Below, piece by piece: positions 7,882-17,500 of a DNA stretch of 64,000 nucleotides. The notes under the pieces were generated by a model that was not told where the DNA came from, did not search any database, and was given only the letters and a program-made list of their open reading frames with translations. Within the stretch, counting starts at the first letter, position 1. Each line of letters starts with the position of its first letter. Source of the stretch: an uncultured Paraprevotella sp. (lineage in GTDB: Bacteria > Bacteroidota > Bacteroidia > Bacteroidales > Bacteroidaceae); assembly GCA_944321365.1 (NCBI GenBank), contig CALULA010000003.1, forward strand, positions 186,001-250,000, read 5' to 3'. The position numbers and the translations under genes are program-made.

Positions 7882-9263
7882 CAACGATGATGGCCGCGTG
7901 GTTTATCTGGTTGACCCAATGCAGCATTTGTCTGTGTGTCCTCTACGGATTCTACAAATGCCTGTGCGGAGCTTCCACCCTGTTCGGCTTCAACCGCAAG
8001 GTGATGCTGTGGGGGCTGGCCGTCTGCCTGTGCCTGCCCCTGGGGCGGTGGACCACGGAGCGGGAGATGCCCGTGCAGCGCCCTTTGCAGGAATGGAGCG
8101 AGATGCTGGCCGAGGCGTGGCCGGAAACGGTTGTCGCCGTGGAGGCGCAGCCGGAGGCGGTAGAGGTACGGCGCGCGGAGGGCACGGGTGTCCGTCTGCT
8201 GGCTTTTCTGCCGGTGGTGTATGCGGTGGGAGCCGGAGCGGTATGCCTGTTCTATGGGGTGTGTTATGTCCGTCTGTGGCGGCTGGTGCGCCGGGGAAGC
8301 CGCGTGCGCCGGGACGGCTGGACGGAGATTCTGACGGACGAACCGGTGGGGGCGTTCAGTGTAGGGCGGTATGTGGTGATGAACTGCAGGGAATATCAGG
8401 CTTATCCTTTAATCCGGTTGCACGAGCAGATGCACGTGCGGTGCGGCCATACGTGGGACGAAGTGCTGATGCAGGTGCTCACCGTGCTGTTCTGGTTTCA
8501 TCCCCTGGCATGGCTGTTGCGCAAGGAACTGCGCGAGCAGCATGAGTTCCAGGCCGATGAAAGGGTCCTTCAACAAGGCATCGATGCAAAAACATATCAG
8601 ATTTTGTTGGTGCGGAAGTCCGTGGGCGCGAAAGCGTGGGCCATGGCGAGCGGATTCCGGCACTGTTCACTCAAAAAACGTGTAACTATGATGTTAAGGA
8701 AGAGAACAAACCAATGGCGGCGGTTGGGCCTGTTGATGGCCTTGCCGCTGGCGGGCGGGACGGCCTGGCTGTTTGCCCGCCCGGAGACAAGTGTGCTACG
8801 GTTGCAGGAAGCCGTTGCGGCGATGGAGATGCCGGATGTGGTTTCGGCGGACACGGTGTCTGCGGAACGGCGGTACGTGCAGGTGGAAGACGGGCCGAAT
8901 GTGTATGATATAGTCATCAATGACAAAGGAGCTGTGTATATAGATCTTTGGGGACGTCGGTATAAACGTAGAGGACAGGTCGAATCACTGGATGGGGTGG
9001 TAGATGTCTTGAGTGCTTCCTTGGTGAAACATTATGCCCAATTGCAACAGGCTTTTAAGAAGGGGAAAGCATTCACTGTTCGGATAAGTACCCGTGTGGA
9101 GACTAAGGAAAGCGATTTGCAGACGGTGGAAAAGAGCATAGGCGAGGCGGTGCGGAAAGCCGTGGCCGAGCTTTCCAGTTCCCATCCGGCCGGAGAAGTG
9201 CAACAATTGTTGAAAATCAACATGGTGTACAATGAGCCACGGAACTTTAAATGGAGGCCGTGA
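7878..9263 (+). CDS. BlaR1-like M56 membrane metallopeptidase
   Basis: This 461-residue antirepressor-type protease has several N-terminal membrane helices (about 6-32, 41-58, 106-133) and the zinc site H182-E183-x-x-H186 with a downstream QHEFQAD segment (about 221-227). A further helix lies near 287-303, before a periplasmic C-terminal domain that resembles ExbD-type domains rather than a beta-lactam-binding domain. M56 partners cleave, or trigger cleavage of, BlaI repressors when a signal is sensed outside. The proposed GTG start overlaps the repressor stop (GTGA); ATGs at 7887 and 7890 are alternatives. The signal is unknown; copper or envelope stress is a guess from the neighbourhood. 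Confidence 0.85.
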   Translation: MTTMMAAWFIWLTQCSICLCVLYGFYKCLCGASTLFGFNRKVMLWGLAVCLCLPLGRWTTEREMPVQRPLQEWSEMLAEAWPETVVAVEAQPEAVEVRRAEGTGVRLLAFLPVVYAVGAGAVCLFYGVCYVRLWRLVRRGSRVRRDGWTEILTDEPVGAFSVGRYVVMNCREYQAYPLIRLHEQMHVRCGHTWDEVLMQVLTVLFWFHPLAWLLRKELREQHEFQADERVLQQGIDAKTYQILLVRKSVGAKAWAMASGFRHCSLKKRVTMMLRKRTNQWRRLGLLMALPLAGGTAWLFARPETSVLRLQEAVAAMEMPDVVSADTVSAERRYVQVEDGPNVYDIVINDKGAVYIDLWGRRYKRRGQVESLDGVVDVLSASLVKHYAQLQQAFKKGKAFTVRISTRVETKESDLQTVEKSIGEAVRKAVAELSSSHPAGEVQQLLKINMVYNEPRNFKWRP

Positions 9264-9390
9264 AACGGCAGAATGGATGCGGTGACGGGCAGTGTCAAAG
9301 CGGCATTCAGTTCTTCTGCTTCGGGCAAGGCAGGCAAGGCTGTTTTTCAGAACGGTCTGAATTTGCTGCTCTTTGGAATTTGATTAATGG

Positions 9391-9426
9391 ACATACGCCC
9401 GTCCGATTTGCCGGACGGGCGTATGT
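9391..9426. terminator. bidirectional hairpin between convergent genes
   Basis: A perfect 15-bp stem (9391-9405 with 9412-9426) has a 6-nt loop. It lies between the convergent M56 gene and the AraC gene. No long T tract follows on either side, but stem and position fit a shared terminator. Confidence 0.6.
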
Positions 9427-9438
9427 ATTCTCGGTCTG

Positions 9439-10014
9439 TTATATTTTGTCCAGCGGCGTGCGCCTCAGTTCTTCTTTGCGCTGCTTGTATTGTCGGGGCG
9501 TGAGGCCCGTGAGCGTCTTGAACTGGCTGCTGAGGTGGGCCGCACTGGAGTAACCCAACTGGTCGGCGATTTCGTTGAGGCTGAGTTCGCCGTATTCCAA
9601 CAGTTCCTTGGCCCGTTCGATTTTCTGTGCGATGAAATACTTCTCGATGGTGGTGCCCTGCGTTTCGGAGAAGAGCCTGCTCAGCGCGCTGTAGTCGTGG
9701 CGGCACTCTTCCGCCAGGTAGTGCGAGAGGTTGACCTTGGGCCTCCGGTCGGACTGCCGCGTCAGTCCGATGAGCAGTTGCTTGATGCGTTCTGCGGTGC
9801 GGATGCGCTGGTCGTCGATGAGTTCAAAGCCCAGGCCGTCGAGCGCGTGGCGGAGGGCCTGCCGCTGTTCGGCGGTGAGCGGCTGCGGGAGTTCCGCCCG
9901 ACCCAGCGTGACGGTGGCGGGAGTCAGTCCGAGCCGTTCCAGAACGTCCGTGACCGCCATTACACAGCGGTCGCAGACCATGTTCTTGATGTAGATTTCC
10001 TTTCCGCTTTCCAT
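9439..10014 (-). CDS. AraC-family regulator with N-terminal HMA-like CxxC domain
   Basis: The protein is 191 residues. Residues 4 to about 75 look like a heavy-metal-associated fold (IYIKNMVC14xxC17, then a GFELI end strand). Residues 85-191 are an AraC-type double helix-turn-helix (ALSRLFSETQGTTIEKYFIAQKIERAKELL and LSLNEIADQLGYSSAAHLSSQFKTLTGLTPRQYK). The CxxC placed before the DNA-binding domain suggests a metal-responsive regulator; Cu+ is the obvious candidate given copA 2.1 kb away. The start at 10014 is supported by a -7 element at 10035-10042. The longer open frame upstream is antisense to the methyltransferase gene and not used. Metal specificity is inference. Confidence 0.88.
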   Translation of the reverse strand: MESGKEIYIKNMVCDRCVMAVTDVLERLGLTPATVTLGRAELPQPLTAEQRQALRHALDGLGFELIDDQRIRTAERIKQLLIGLTRQSDRRPKVNLSHYLAEECRHDYSALSRLFSETQGTTIEKYFIAQKIERAKELLEYGELSLNEIADQLGYSSAAHLSSQFKTLTGLTPRQYKQRKEELRRTPLDKI

Positions 10015-10034
10015 CTTTGCTTTCTGCTTTTCCA

Positions 10035-10042
10035 CAAAGTTA
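10035..10042 (-). promoter_or_regulatory. -7 promoter element of the AraC gene
   Basis: TAACTTTG on the minus strand, 20 bp before the chosen ATG. Confidence 0.55.
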
Positions 10043-10075
10043 GTGATTAAAACGAAGAGAAGGCGGGATTTGTCG

Positions 10076-10083
10076 TATCTTTG
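10076..10083 (+). promoter_or_regulatory. -7 promoter element of the methyltransferase gene
   Basis: TATCTTTG lies 21 bp before the ATG at 10105 and is divergent from the AraC promoter 34 bp away. No good -33 element is seen. Confidence 0.5.
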
Positions 10084-10104
10084 TGCGGACAAAGGAAAAG
10101 AAAG

Positions 10105-10839
10105 ATGAGTAAAGGTATATTGGAAGCGGGAAAAGACCCGATGGGGCAGGCCATCCGCGACTATTTCGAGACGGGGCGGGCGGCCCGCCTGCGCGTGTTC
10201 TCCCCGCAGTTTGAGGAGGACGAGATGCCGGTGTCTACGCTGTTCCGTACGGAAACCGCGATGCCGCCGCTGGAGCGGCTGGCACTGGACCTGTGCCGCG
10301 GGCGGGTGCTCGACGTGGGGGCCGGAGCGGGATGCCACAGTCTGGCCCTGCAGCACCGCGGACTGGAGGTGACGGCCATAGACATCTCCCCGCTGTCGGT
10401 GGGAGTGATGCAGCGGCGCGGCGTGACGGACGTCCGCGCGGTGGACCTGTTCGACGAGGCGTTTGCCGGTTGTTACGACACGGTACTGATGCTGATGAAC
10501 GGCTCCGGCATCGTGGGGCGGCTGGAGCGTATGCCGCAGTTCTTCCGCCGGATGAAGCAACTGCTCTCGCCGGACGGGCAGATTCTGATGGATTCCAGCG
10601 ACCTGCGTTATGTGTTCGAGGACGAGGACGGCGCACTGGATATCGACCTGAACGGGGCCTACTACGGTGAACTGGACTACCGGATGCAGTACCGGCAGGT
10701 GAAGGGCGACGATTTTCCGTGGCTCTATGTGGACTTCGGGACCCTGTCCTGCCATGCGCAGGCAAACGGCTTCCGGACCGAACTGCTGGCCGAGGGCAGT
10801 CATTATGACTATTTGGCGCGGCTGACACAGCAAAGATGA
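10105..10839 (+). CDS. class I SAM-dependent methyltransferase
   Basis: This is a 244-residue cytoplasmic protein. Residues about 73-85 hold the SAM-binding motif I (RVLDVGAGAGCHS), followed by an acidic strand end (VTAIDISPLSV, about 93-103) and motif IV-like YDTVLMLMNGSG near 130. The N-terminal 55 residues (DYFETGRAARLRVFSP) probably help in substrate recognition. The substrate cannot be read from the sequence. The start at 10105 is chosen because the -7 element at 10076-10083 lies across an earlier in-frame ATG at 10081. It is convergent with the nucleotidyltransferase gene and shares a long terminator with it. Confidence 0.85.
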   Translation: MSKGILEAGKDPMGQAIRDYFETGRAARLRVFSPQFEEDEMPVSTLFRTETAMPPLERLALDLCRGRVLDVGAGAGCHSLALQHRGLEVTAIDISPLSVGVMQRRGVTDVRAVDLFDEAFAGCYDTVLMLMNGSGIVGRLERMPQFFRRMKQLLSPDGQILMDSSDLRYVFEDEDGALDIDLNGAYYGELDYRMQYRQVKGDDFPWLYVDFGTLSCHAQANGFRTELLAEGSHYDYLARLTQQR

Positions 10840-10916
10840 TGGTGTAGGCTTGTGGGTTGCGATGGAGAATGGACGGTAACGGTGAGTGGCAGATTGACAT
10901 CGAACGAGGAAAATGG

Positions 10917-10965
10917 AAAAGGATTCTTTCTGCTTCCGAGGAGAAAGGCAAGAAAGAATCCTTTT
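10917..10965. terminator. bidirectional terminator
   Basis: A perfect 15-bp stem (10917-10931 with 10951-10965) starts with AAAA and ends with TTTT, so it gives a U tract in both directions. The 19-nt loop is purine-rich. It lies between the convergent methyltransferase and nucleotidyltransferase genes. Confidence 0.8.
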
Positions 10966-11001
10966 ATTCAGTAAGCGGTCTGCATCGGCAGACTTCGTTT
11001 G

Positions 11002-11913
11002 TCAAAAGAGTTTGGCTGGATATTCGCCTGTGGCTACCAGTTCGGCAATCCGTTTCACCGTAGCCTCACGGTCGGCTGCGTAGGTCACGCCGAACCATTT
11101 GCTGGTGGTGTCGAGCACCTTGACCGTGGCCGTGCCCTCGTTGATGAGCTTGTTCACCATCAGAGGGATGAAGAACTCGGCCTTGGGGTTGGCCATGTTC
11201 TTGGGGTCGCTCAGGAATTCCTTGAAATATTCTTCGCTGTACTGGAAATAGTCGGGAGTGAAGCCCCACATGTTCATGCTCACCGGCACGTTCTCTTCCA
11301 GCGGAATCCATTTGCCTTCTTCGTCCTTATAGCAGATAGGTCCGTCTACACGCATGATTTCCGTACGCTCTACAACGTCCGTCAGATGATGGTTGTCATC
11401 GTACACGCAGACGCCACGGGCTACGGAACCGTTCTCGCTGAGCGTGTTGCAGCAGCGGAAGCCCACCATGGCATAACTGTTCTTGCTGCCTTCGGGCAGC
11501 TCGCTGAGGAATTTGCCGATCGTGGCGAATGCGTCGCGTCCGTAGAAATCATCGCAGTTGATGACGCAGAAAGGCTCCTTGATGACATCCTTGCCCATGA
11601 GCACAGCGTGGTTGGTGCCCCACGGCTTTACGCGGCCTTCAGGACAGCTGAAGCCTTCGGGCAGGGCGTCCAGGCTCTGGAACACCAGCTCTGCCGGAAT
11701 TTTCCCTTCGTATTTGGACAGGATTTGAGAACGGAACTGCTCCTCGAAGTCCTTGCGGATGACGAAGACGATTTTGCCGAATCCGGCACGGATGGCATCG
11801 TAGATGGAGTAATCCATGATGGTTTCACCGTTCGGACCCAGTCCGTCGAGCTGTTTCAGCCCACCATAGCGGCTACCCATGCCGGCGGCCAACAAGAAAA
11901 GTGTAGGTTTCAT
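11002..11913 (-). CDS. sugar-phosphate nucleotidyltransferase family protein
   Basis: This 303-residue protein has the GT-A-like nucleotidyltransferase fold. Residues 6-18 hold the NTP-binding signature (FLLAAGMGSRYGG) with the following K, and CVINCDDFYG (about 115-124) carries the metal-binding acidic pair. The C-terminal third, with EFFIPLMVNKLINEGTATVKVL, resembles the Bacteroides proteins annotated simply as nucleotidyltransferase. It would activate a sugar-1-phosphate with an NTP; the sugar is unknown. It is monocistronic, with a -7 element at 11955-11962 and the shared terminator at 10917-10965. Confidence 0.8.
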   Translation of the reverse strand: MKPTLFLLAAGMGSRYGGLKQLDGLGPNGETIMDYSIYDAIRAGFGKIVFVIRKDFEEQFRSQILSKYEGKIPAELVFQSLDALPEGFSCPEGRVKPWGTNHAVLMGKDVIKEPFCVINCDDFYGRDAFATIGKFLSELPEGSKNSYAMVGFRCCNTLSENGSVARGVCVYDDNHHLTDVVERTEIMRVDGPICYKDEEGKWIPLEENVPVSMNMWGFTPDYFQYSEEYFKEFLSDPKNMANPKAEFFIPLMVNKLINEGTATVKVLDTTSKWFGVTYAADREATVKRIAELVATGEYPAKLF

Positions 11914-11954
11914 ATTTGTTCTTTTAAAGTTAGAAAGATGTAAGTTCTTTATTG

Positions 11955-11962
11955 CAAAAATA
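11955..11962 (-). promoter_or_regulatory. -7 promoter element of the nucleotidyltransferase gene
   Basis: TATTTTTG on the minus strand, 41 bp before the ATG at 11913. Confidence 0.45.
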
Positions 11963-12061
11963 CTTTTTTTATTTGGAAACGCTTGTCTTTTCTATCCTTT
12001 TTTTGGCTGAGGACTGGCGAAAAGCCTGTTTTTCGCAGGCTGATGGTTGCGGGACTCAGGA

Positions 12062-14545
12062 TCAGAATGGATAACCGACGGCAAAATGATAACCCAGACT
12101 GTTCTTGAATTTGGGCATGTTGTAGTAACCGCTCTTTCCCGTGTCGTAGGGAGCATGCAGTCCGACGCCTATGTCGAAACGCAGCACAAGGAAGTCCAGA
12201 TCGCAGCGGATGCCGAAGCCTGTGCCTAATGCGAGGTCTTTGCCGAAGCGCGAGATGTCAAATGTTCCGCCGGGCCTGTTCGGATCGCGGTCCATCAGCC
12301 AGACGTTTCCCGCATCCAGGAATACCGCACCGTAGAGCATGGAAACGATGGGGAAGCGGTATTCGGCATTCAGCTCTATCTTAAAGTCTCCCATCTGGTC
12401 GATGTAGGAATAGGCTGAGTTGCCCGGAGTGTAACTTCCGGGGCCTACACCGCGCACGGTGAACGCACGGATGCTGTTGGCACCGCCCACGCTGAACAGA
12501 TCATTGTAAGGTGCGGCAGTGGAGTTGCCATAACTGAAGATGACTCCTGTGCCTATGCGCGTGGCGATGCTGGTGCGGGGCGACAGTCGGAATTCCTCCC
12601 TGTATTCAGCGGAGAGGCGCACATATTGGGCGAAAGGCACGTTGAAAAGTTTTTTGTCTTTTTGATTGAATGATTTGCCGAAGAGCGCGTAAATGCCGGA
12701 TGTGACGTTTCCGCTTTCCTTCACTTCAAAGATGAAGGAGCGAGGATTGCGCGCTCTGCGCGGACTGGAATAGGTGAATGTATAGCGCATGGATGGAATG
12801 AACTGGTCGCGCATGCTGACGTAGAGTGCCTGATTAACGTTCATGATGGAGTCGAATGTAGGTGTCGTGCTCAGCAGTTCATCGTAATCCAGTCGGAACG
12901 GGACTATTTCGTGCTTGATGGTGGGGCTTGCCTGATAAGTATAAGCGGCACGCGCACTTAAAGAGACCATTCCGAAATAGTTGGCTCGGTTCATCCAGGT
13001 GGCGTCCAGCACGAAAGAGGTGCTGGTTTTTGCCCGTCGGGTGAATTTGTGTGCCCCAGGGAAAATCAAGCGTGGGTAGTCTAATGTCAGCGAAGTTCCG
13101 TATTCGTATGAGTTGATGACCGAACTATTGCCTTGCACGTTGGAATTGGTCTGCCATTCGTATGAGCCGTGTACTTCGAATTTGAGCTTTTCTGCTCCGC
13201 GGAATGCGTTGCGTTTAGACATGCTGAAAGAGAGTCCCGGTCCGATTTGTCCGTTACTTTTGGAGGTGACTTTCGTGGTAAACTCTCCGTCGTATGGTTT
13301 GTCCAGAACTCCGGTAATCTCAATGTCGAGTGTGTCGTTGAGCATAGTGGTGTCACGCGGAGTGTATTTCAGATTGACTGTGCTGAACACATCCATGCCC
13401 GACAGCTGTTGTTGGACGAAACTCATCACGTCTTGTCGGTAAAGCATGCCTTTACGGTAGAACAAATTGCGCCTTATGGCACCAAAACGTAGCGGTAATT
13501 TGCCCTTTTTCCCCTTATTATAATATAAGGTATAATCGCGGAATTGCAATGTGTCGGTCAGACGGCGTGTTTCGTTATTGAATAGATGTATCGTTGTATG
13601 TCCGATATAATACCGTCTGTTGGCCGATGCCGGGATTCCGGATGCCGGGACAACCTGCAGCTGGACGAAGCCGGGGCGTTGTATCGTGTCGGCCCGGTAA
13701 GTGATGTATTCCGGTTTATAATAGTAATATCCGCTGTTTCGGAACAGGTTGTATAAGCGTGTCCGTTCAGCGTCAAGATTAATAACACTGAAAGGATCGC
13801 CGCTGAATAGCGTACGTTGCCGGAAGGTTTTCTGAATCAGACTGTCTCCTGCTGCCGGGAAATGCAGATAGGCGATAGAGTCCAGCCTGAACAGTTGGCG
13901 GGGCCGTACGGTATAGCTGATTTTGGCTTTGCGTGGATTTTTTTGAGGAATGACCTCATAATCGACCGTTCCGTTGAAGTAGCCGTAGTTGCGAAGCGTA
14001 TTTTGCGCCACCAAAGCTCTGGTCTTCGGATTGACCGTACTTATATATACCGGAGTGGCGGCAAATGTGTTGAATATCCATTTGGCGAAGCGCGACTTTT
14101 TTCCTACGGTAGCATTGTAGACCCATAGTCCTGAAGGAAAAGGAATGCGCAGGGACGAACTGCCGAAGAAAGCGTTGTTCGGAGCATATGCCAGTGCGGC
14201 ATTGACTTCTTCTTTGGCCGTGTTGTAGGCTTCTTCTTCTATGCGTTGCACAGCCTTCAGGGAATCTTGCTGCTCCGGTGTCAGCTCCTTTTCCTTTTTC
14301 AAGGCGGAAATCTCTTTTTGTGTCAGGAGCTCATCTATGGCTTTATAGGCCCCGGCAAAAGAGGTGATGACTCCTTCCTCTTTCTCTTTTTGCCGTTCTT
14401 TCTTGGATTTTTCCCCATAGTCAATGGAGGATATGCCTGTATAGAGGACTTCTTCTTCGGGTAAGTTCTTTGTCGTGGAGCAGCCGGCTAATAGCCAACA
14501 CCACAGCATAAATCCTATGTAGCAGACTTTATTTGTTCTTTTCAT
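12062..14545 (-). CDS. tamL: TamL: lipoprotein form of TamA, BamA-type outer membrane barrel
   Basis: The 827-residue protein begins with a lipoprotein signal (LLAGC, Cys22) and carries POTRA-like repeats over roughly residues 130-420 (for example VNPKTRALVAQNTLRNYGYF and RTRLYNLFRNSGYYYYKPEY). It ends in a 16-strand-type Omp85 barrel with the GGANSIRAFTVRGVGPGSY loop (lid-lock type) and a terminal aromatic (GYPF). In Bacteroidetes the lipid-anchored TamA variant is called TamL and works with TamB in outer membrane protein or lipid transfer. The gene overlaps the end of tamB by 17 bp. An ATG at 14557 would add four residues. Confidence 0.88.
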   Translation of the reverse strand: MKRTNKVCYIGFMLWCWLLAGCSTTKNLPEEEVLYTGISSIDYGEKSKKERQKEKEEGVITSFAGAYKAIDELLTQKEISALKKEKELTPEQQDSLKAVQRIEEEAYNTAKEEVNAALAYAPNNAFFGSSSLRIPFPSGLWVYNATVGKKSRFAKWIFNTFAATPVYISTVNPKTRALVAQNTLRNYGYFNGTVDYEVIPQKNPRKAKISYTVRPRQLFRLDSIAYLHFPAAGDSLIQKTFRQRTLFSGDPFSVINLDAERTRLYNLFRNSGYYYYKPEYITYRADTIQRPGFVQLQVVPASGIPASANRRYYIGHTTIHLFNNETRRLTDTLQFRDYTLYYNKGKKGKLPLRFGAIRRNLFYRKGMLYRQDVMSFVQQQLSGMDVFSTVNLKYTPRDTTMLNDTLDIEITGVLDKPYDGEFTTKVTSKSNGQIGPGLSFSMSKRNAFRGAEKLKFEVHGSYEWQTNSNVQGNSSVINSYEYGTSLTLDYPRLIFPGAHKFTRRAKTSTSFVLDATWMNRANYFGMVSLSARAAYTYQASPTIKHEIVPFRLDYDELLSTTPTFDSIMNVNQALYVSMRDQFIPSMRYTFTYSSPRRARNPRSFIFEVKESGNVTSGIYALFGKSFNQKDKKLFNVPFAQYVRLSAEYREEFRLSPRTSIATRIGTGVIFSYGNSTAAPYNDLFSVGGANSIRAFTVRGVGPGSYTPGNSAYSYIDQMGDFKIELNAEYRFPIVSMLYGAVFLDAGNVWLMDRDPNRPGGTFDISRFGKDLALGTGFGIRCDLDFLVLRFDIGVGLHAPYDTGKSGYYNMPKFKNSLGYHFAVGYPF

Positions 14546-17500
14546 CGCCGTTTTCATTTGCAGGTTGCGGAATGTTTTTTCTCCTGTTCTTGAAGATAAA
14601 GAGTTCGCCTAGCCTTGTCATTTTACGTCTTAGCACGAGTCCGGCTCCCATCTCCGTGATTTCTCCCTCCAGAAGAGACTCGTAGCTTTTGTCATAAAAC
14701 AGGGTGATATAGCGGGTGGCGCTCTTATCCAATCGGTATTCTAAGGATATGTTGTCGATCAGTGACTGTCCGGTATTCTCCACATTCTCACCGGTGGAAA
14801 CCTTTCCTCCGATGATGATGCTGACGCGGTTCCCCCAGAAGCGTTTGGCAAAGCGGAAAGAATAATCGGTGCGTGAGGTTCCCTCGGCTGTTGTTTCTTG
14901 GTCTACACCCAAGCTCAGGTCAATAGTTTCCAAGGCCTTCCCGGCGATGTTGTTGATTTCGCTTTGTAACAGGGAGTTCAAAGCATTAGAGGTGGAGAAG
15001 CCTCCGCCATCATTACCTTCGGCCAGGTACATGCCGGTGGCTAACATCGTGACTGCTACTTTTCCGCGTTCTTCGGCCGACATGGCTGCCAATTGGTTCT
15101 GTACGTTCATGTCTTCGGGAGCCGAGATGGTGAATTCCAATCCCATGTCGGACAGCGTGCGGGTGATGGACAGACCTACATCGAAGGAAACGGTGCGCGG
15201 TACGTCATTTTCTGTCACTGTGGAGCGTACACGTTCTGTGGCTGAGATGTTCAATGTCGGGTTTAATATAGGACCGTTGAAATCAACGTAGCTTCCGGAG
15301 GTGATGGTGAAGGTCTTCAGGGGGATGACCGGCAGGGAGTATTTCATTTCTCCGTTCAGAACGGTATACCTTCCATTCATGGTCAGCTCTCCCTGTGGAG
15401 TATAATTCATAGTCAGTTCTCCTCCGCCTTCCAGGTCTATGTATTTGGAGCGGTCCGCGCTGAGAAGGCAATGGACTTGTACGCCTTGGTCTATGTTCAC
15501 CTGCATCATGACGTTGAGATTCATGGGCTGGGCCTTTTCTTCGGGCTTTATTGCCGTCGTGTCGTTGAAGTCAACAAACTCGACCAGTCCGCTCAGCCGG
15601 TCTTCTGAAGAGAGTGGAGAGTCTTTTAAGACATAAGTGACGTCTGTTGTTCCCAGCAGGCCTAACCGACCGCCGATGTTGATGTTGTTCAGGTTGCCGG
15701 ACATCATGGCATTGACATCTACGTAGACCTTTCCATAGGCGGCAGCTTGTTGTGTCCGTTTGGCGTTTATCAGTTCAAAGTTGAGGGCATTCATGCTCAG
15801 ATTGAGCGTGATGTTCTCAAAGTCTGTGAAATTCACCGTGCCGTCGAATACAAGCGGATTCTTTCCTGTGGAGTAGACATGCAGCTGGTCCAGATTCAGC
15901 TTGTTCTCTTCCACTTTTATGGTGTCGTTGTCCAGTCTCAGGTTAAGGCTATATTCTGAAGACTTTATTTTCATGTCTTGTGTGGAGAACCAGCCGTTGA
16001 TTATCGGTTGTTGCGTAGGCCCGTCTACTGTCAGGCAACCGTTGGCTTGTCCTTCAAGGCTTGCCATTTGGTCGGGAATGAATCCGTTGGCCAGCGATAA
16101 GGGGAAGTCTGCCAGATTCATTTCTGCCTTGATGTGTCCCTCTCCCTCTATGTCTTTATAGGCGCCGGCCAAAGTTATCACCTCCGTATCGTTATGTAAG
16201 ACACGTGTATCGACAAAATGAGTTCCGTCGTCGTTGGGGAGGTATACTGTGTTCAGGGCGATGTTGCCCAACGGAACGTTTTCGTAGGTCATGTTTGCTA
16301 CTGACAGGTCTGCAACGACAGACAGATCTTCCGCCGTCTGTATCAGATGGGCGTCGGTTTCCAGGAATCCGGTGATGCGTGGTGCGTAAGGGATGACGGA
16401 GGTCAGCTCTTCAAGATTGAAGTGGTGCAAATTGACGGAGATGTCTTGCAGGGCTTCCGGATTGGGGGTAGAGTATACTTTGGCTGCAGTGCCGTCATCG
16501 GCTATCATGCTTACGTCGGCTTCTACTCGCCGGTCATTGCCCAGGAAGATGAAATTGTCTTCGTTGATGTCAAACTTGCGGTAAGCAAGGATGGGGTGAA
16601 TCTTTGAGAATACGACTTTAATGCCGTCATGCAATACATCCGCTCTCAAGCCGAGATCTACTCCTTTTCGGCCTTCTTTGTCTGTATATGCCAGATCCAC
16701 TCCCGCACCTACGGCGTGCAGATAGGCGTTTATCTGCGAATCGAATACGATTTGAGGGTTTTTCGGGCCGTTTCTGACCCGTCCGTCCACCTTGACGCCC
16801 GTAGAGTCTTGGAAAATGTGCATCTGTATGGTGTCCAAGGTCATGCTTCCTACGTTTAATGTATAAACATGCCCGCCGCCGTTTAAGCCGGTTTCGGGAT
16901 TAGCGTCTATGCTTAGTTTGAAATCATTGAATGAATAACCGGCAGTTGCCAGATAGTTGGCGATGGGATTTTCTTTGCCTGAAGATACGTTCAGCCGCAC
17001 ATTGGGTAAGAACAGCTTGAGTGAGTCCTGATTCAGGTGTCGTCTCTGCAGCTGCTCATTCATCAAGGCAACGAAATCCTGACCGTCTTTCATCAGTTGT
17101 TCATAGCCGTCCCGACCGTCAAGCTTTAGTGTGAGGTCGCCGGCGGAGATGTCGGCGTACGTACTGTCTGCGTGAGCCAGGATGTTTAGTGAGAGGTCTT
17201 TAGGATGGAATGTCGTGTCTTGCAGGATGAGAGCTATATTGGAAATGCTGCCCTGTACGTCGTGGCTGTCTTTTAGGTCTGTGCGTCCGTCGATGTGCAG
17301 ATTCATGCTGGTCTTGAGCGGCTTGGAGGTCAGTTGCAGGGCATAAAGGTCCATACTGTTCAGGTCGAGGCTGACCCCCAGGTTGATATTGTTGCGTGAC
17401 AGAAGTGCATTGGCCCGTGAGGTCATTTCCAGCAAGGGGTTATGACTGTCGATGATGACTTCGCCCTGTCCTTTGTCCAGCCGGGCGGACAAGTGCAGGT

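Noticed and set aside
10015..10833. N-terminal extension of the AraC gene
   Set aside because: The open frame runs through the antisense of the methyltransferase gene. The -7 element at 10035-10042 and the domain start put the real start at 10014.
12017..12036. Hairpin after tamL as a terminator
   Set aside because: The stem is only 7 bp, and on the minus strand it is followed by A-rich, not T-rich, sequence.
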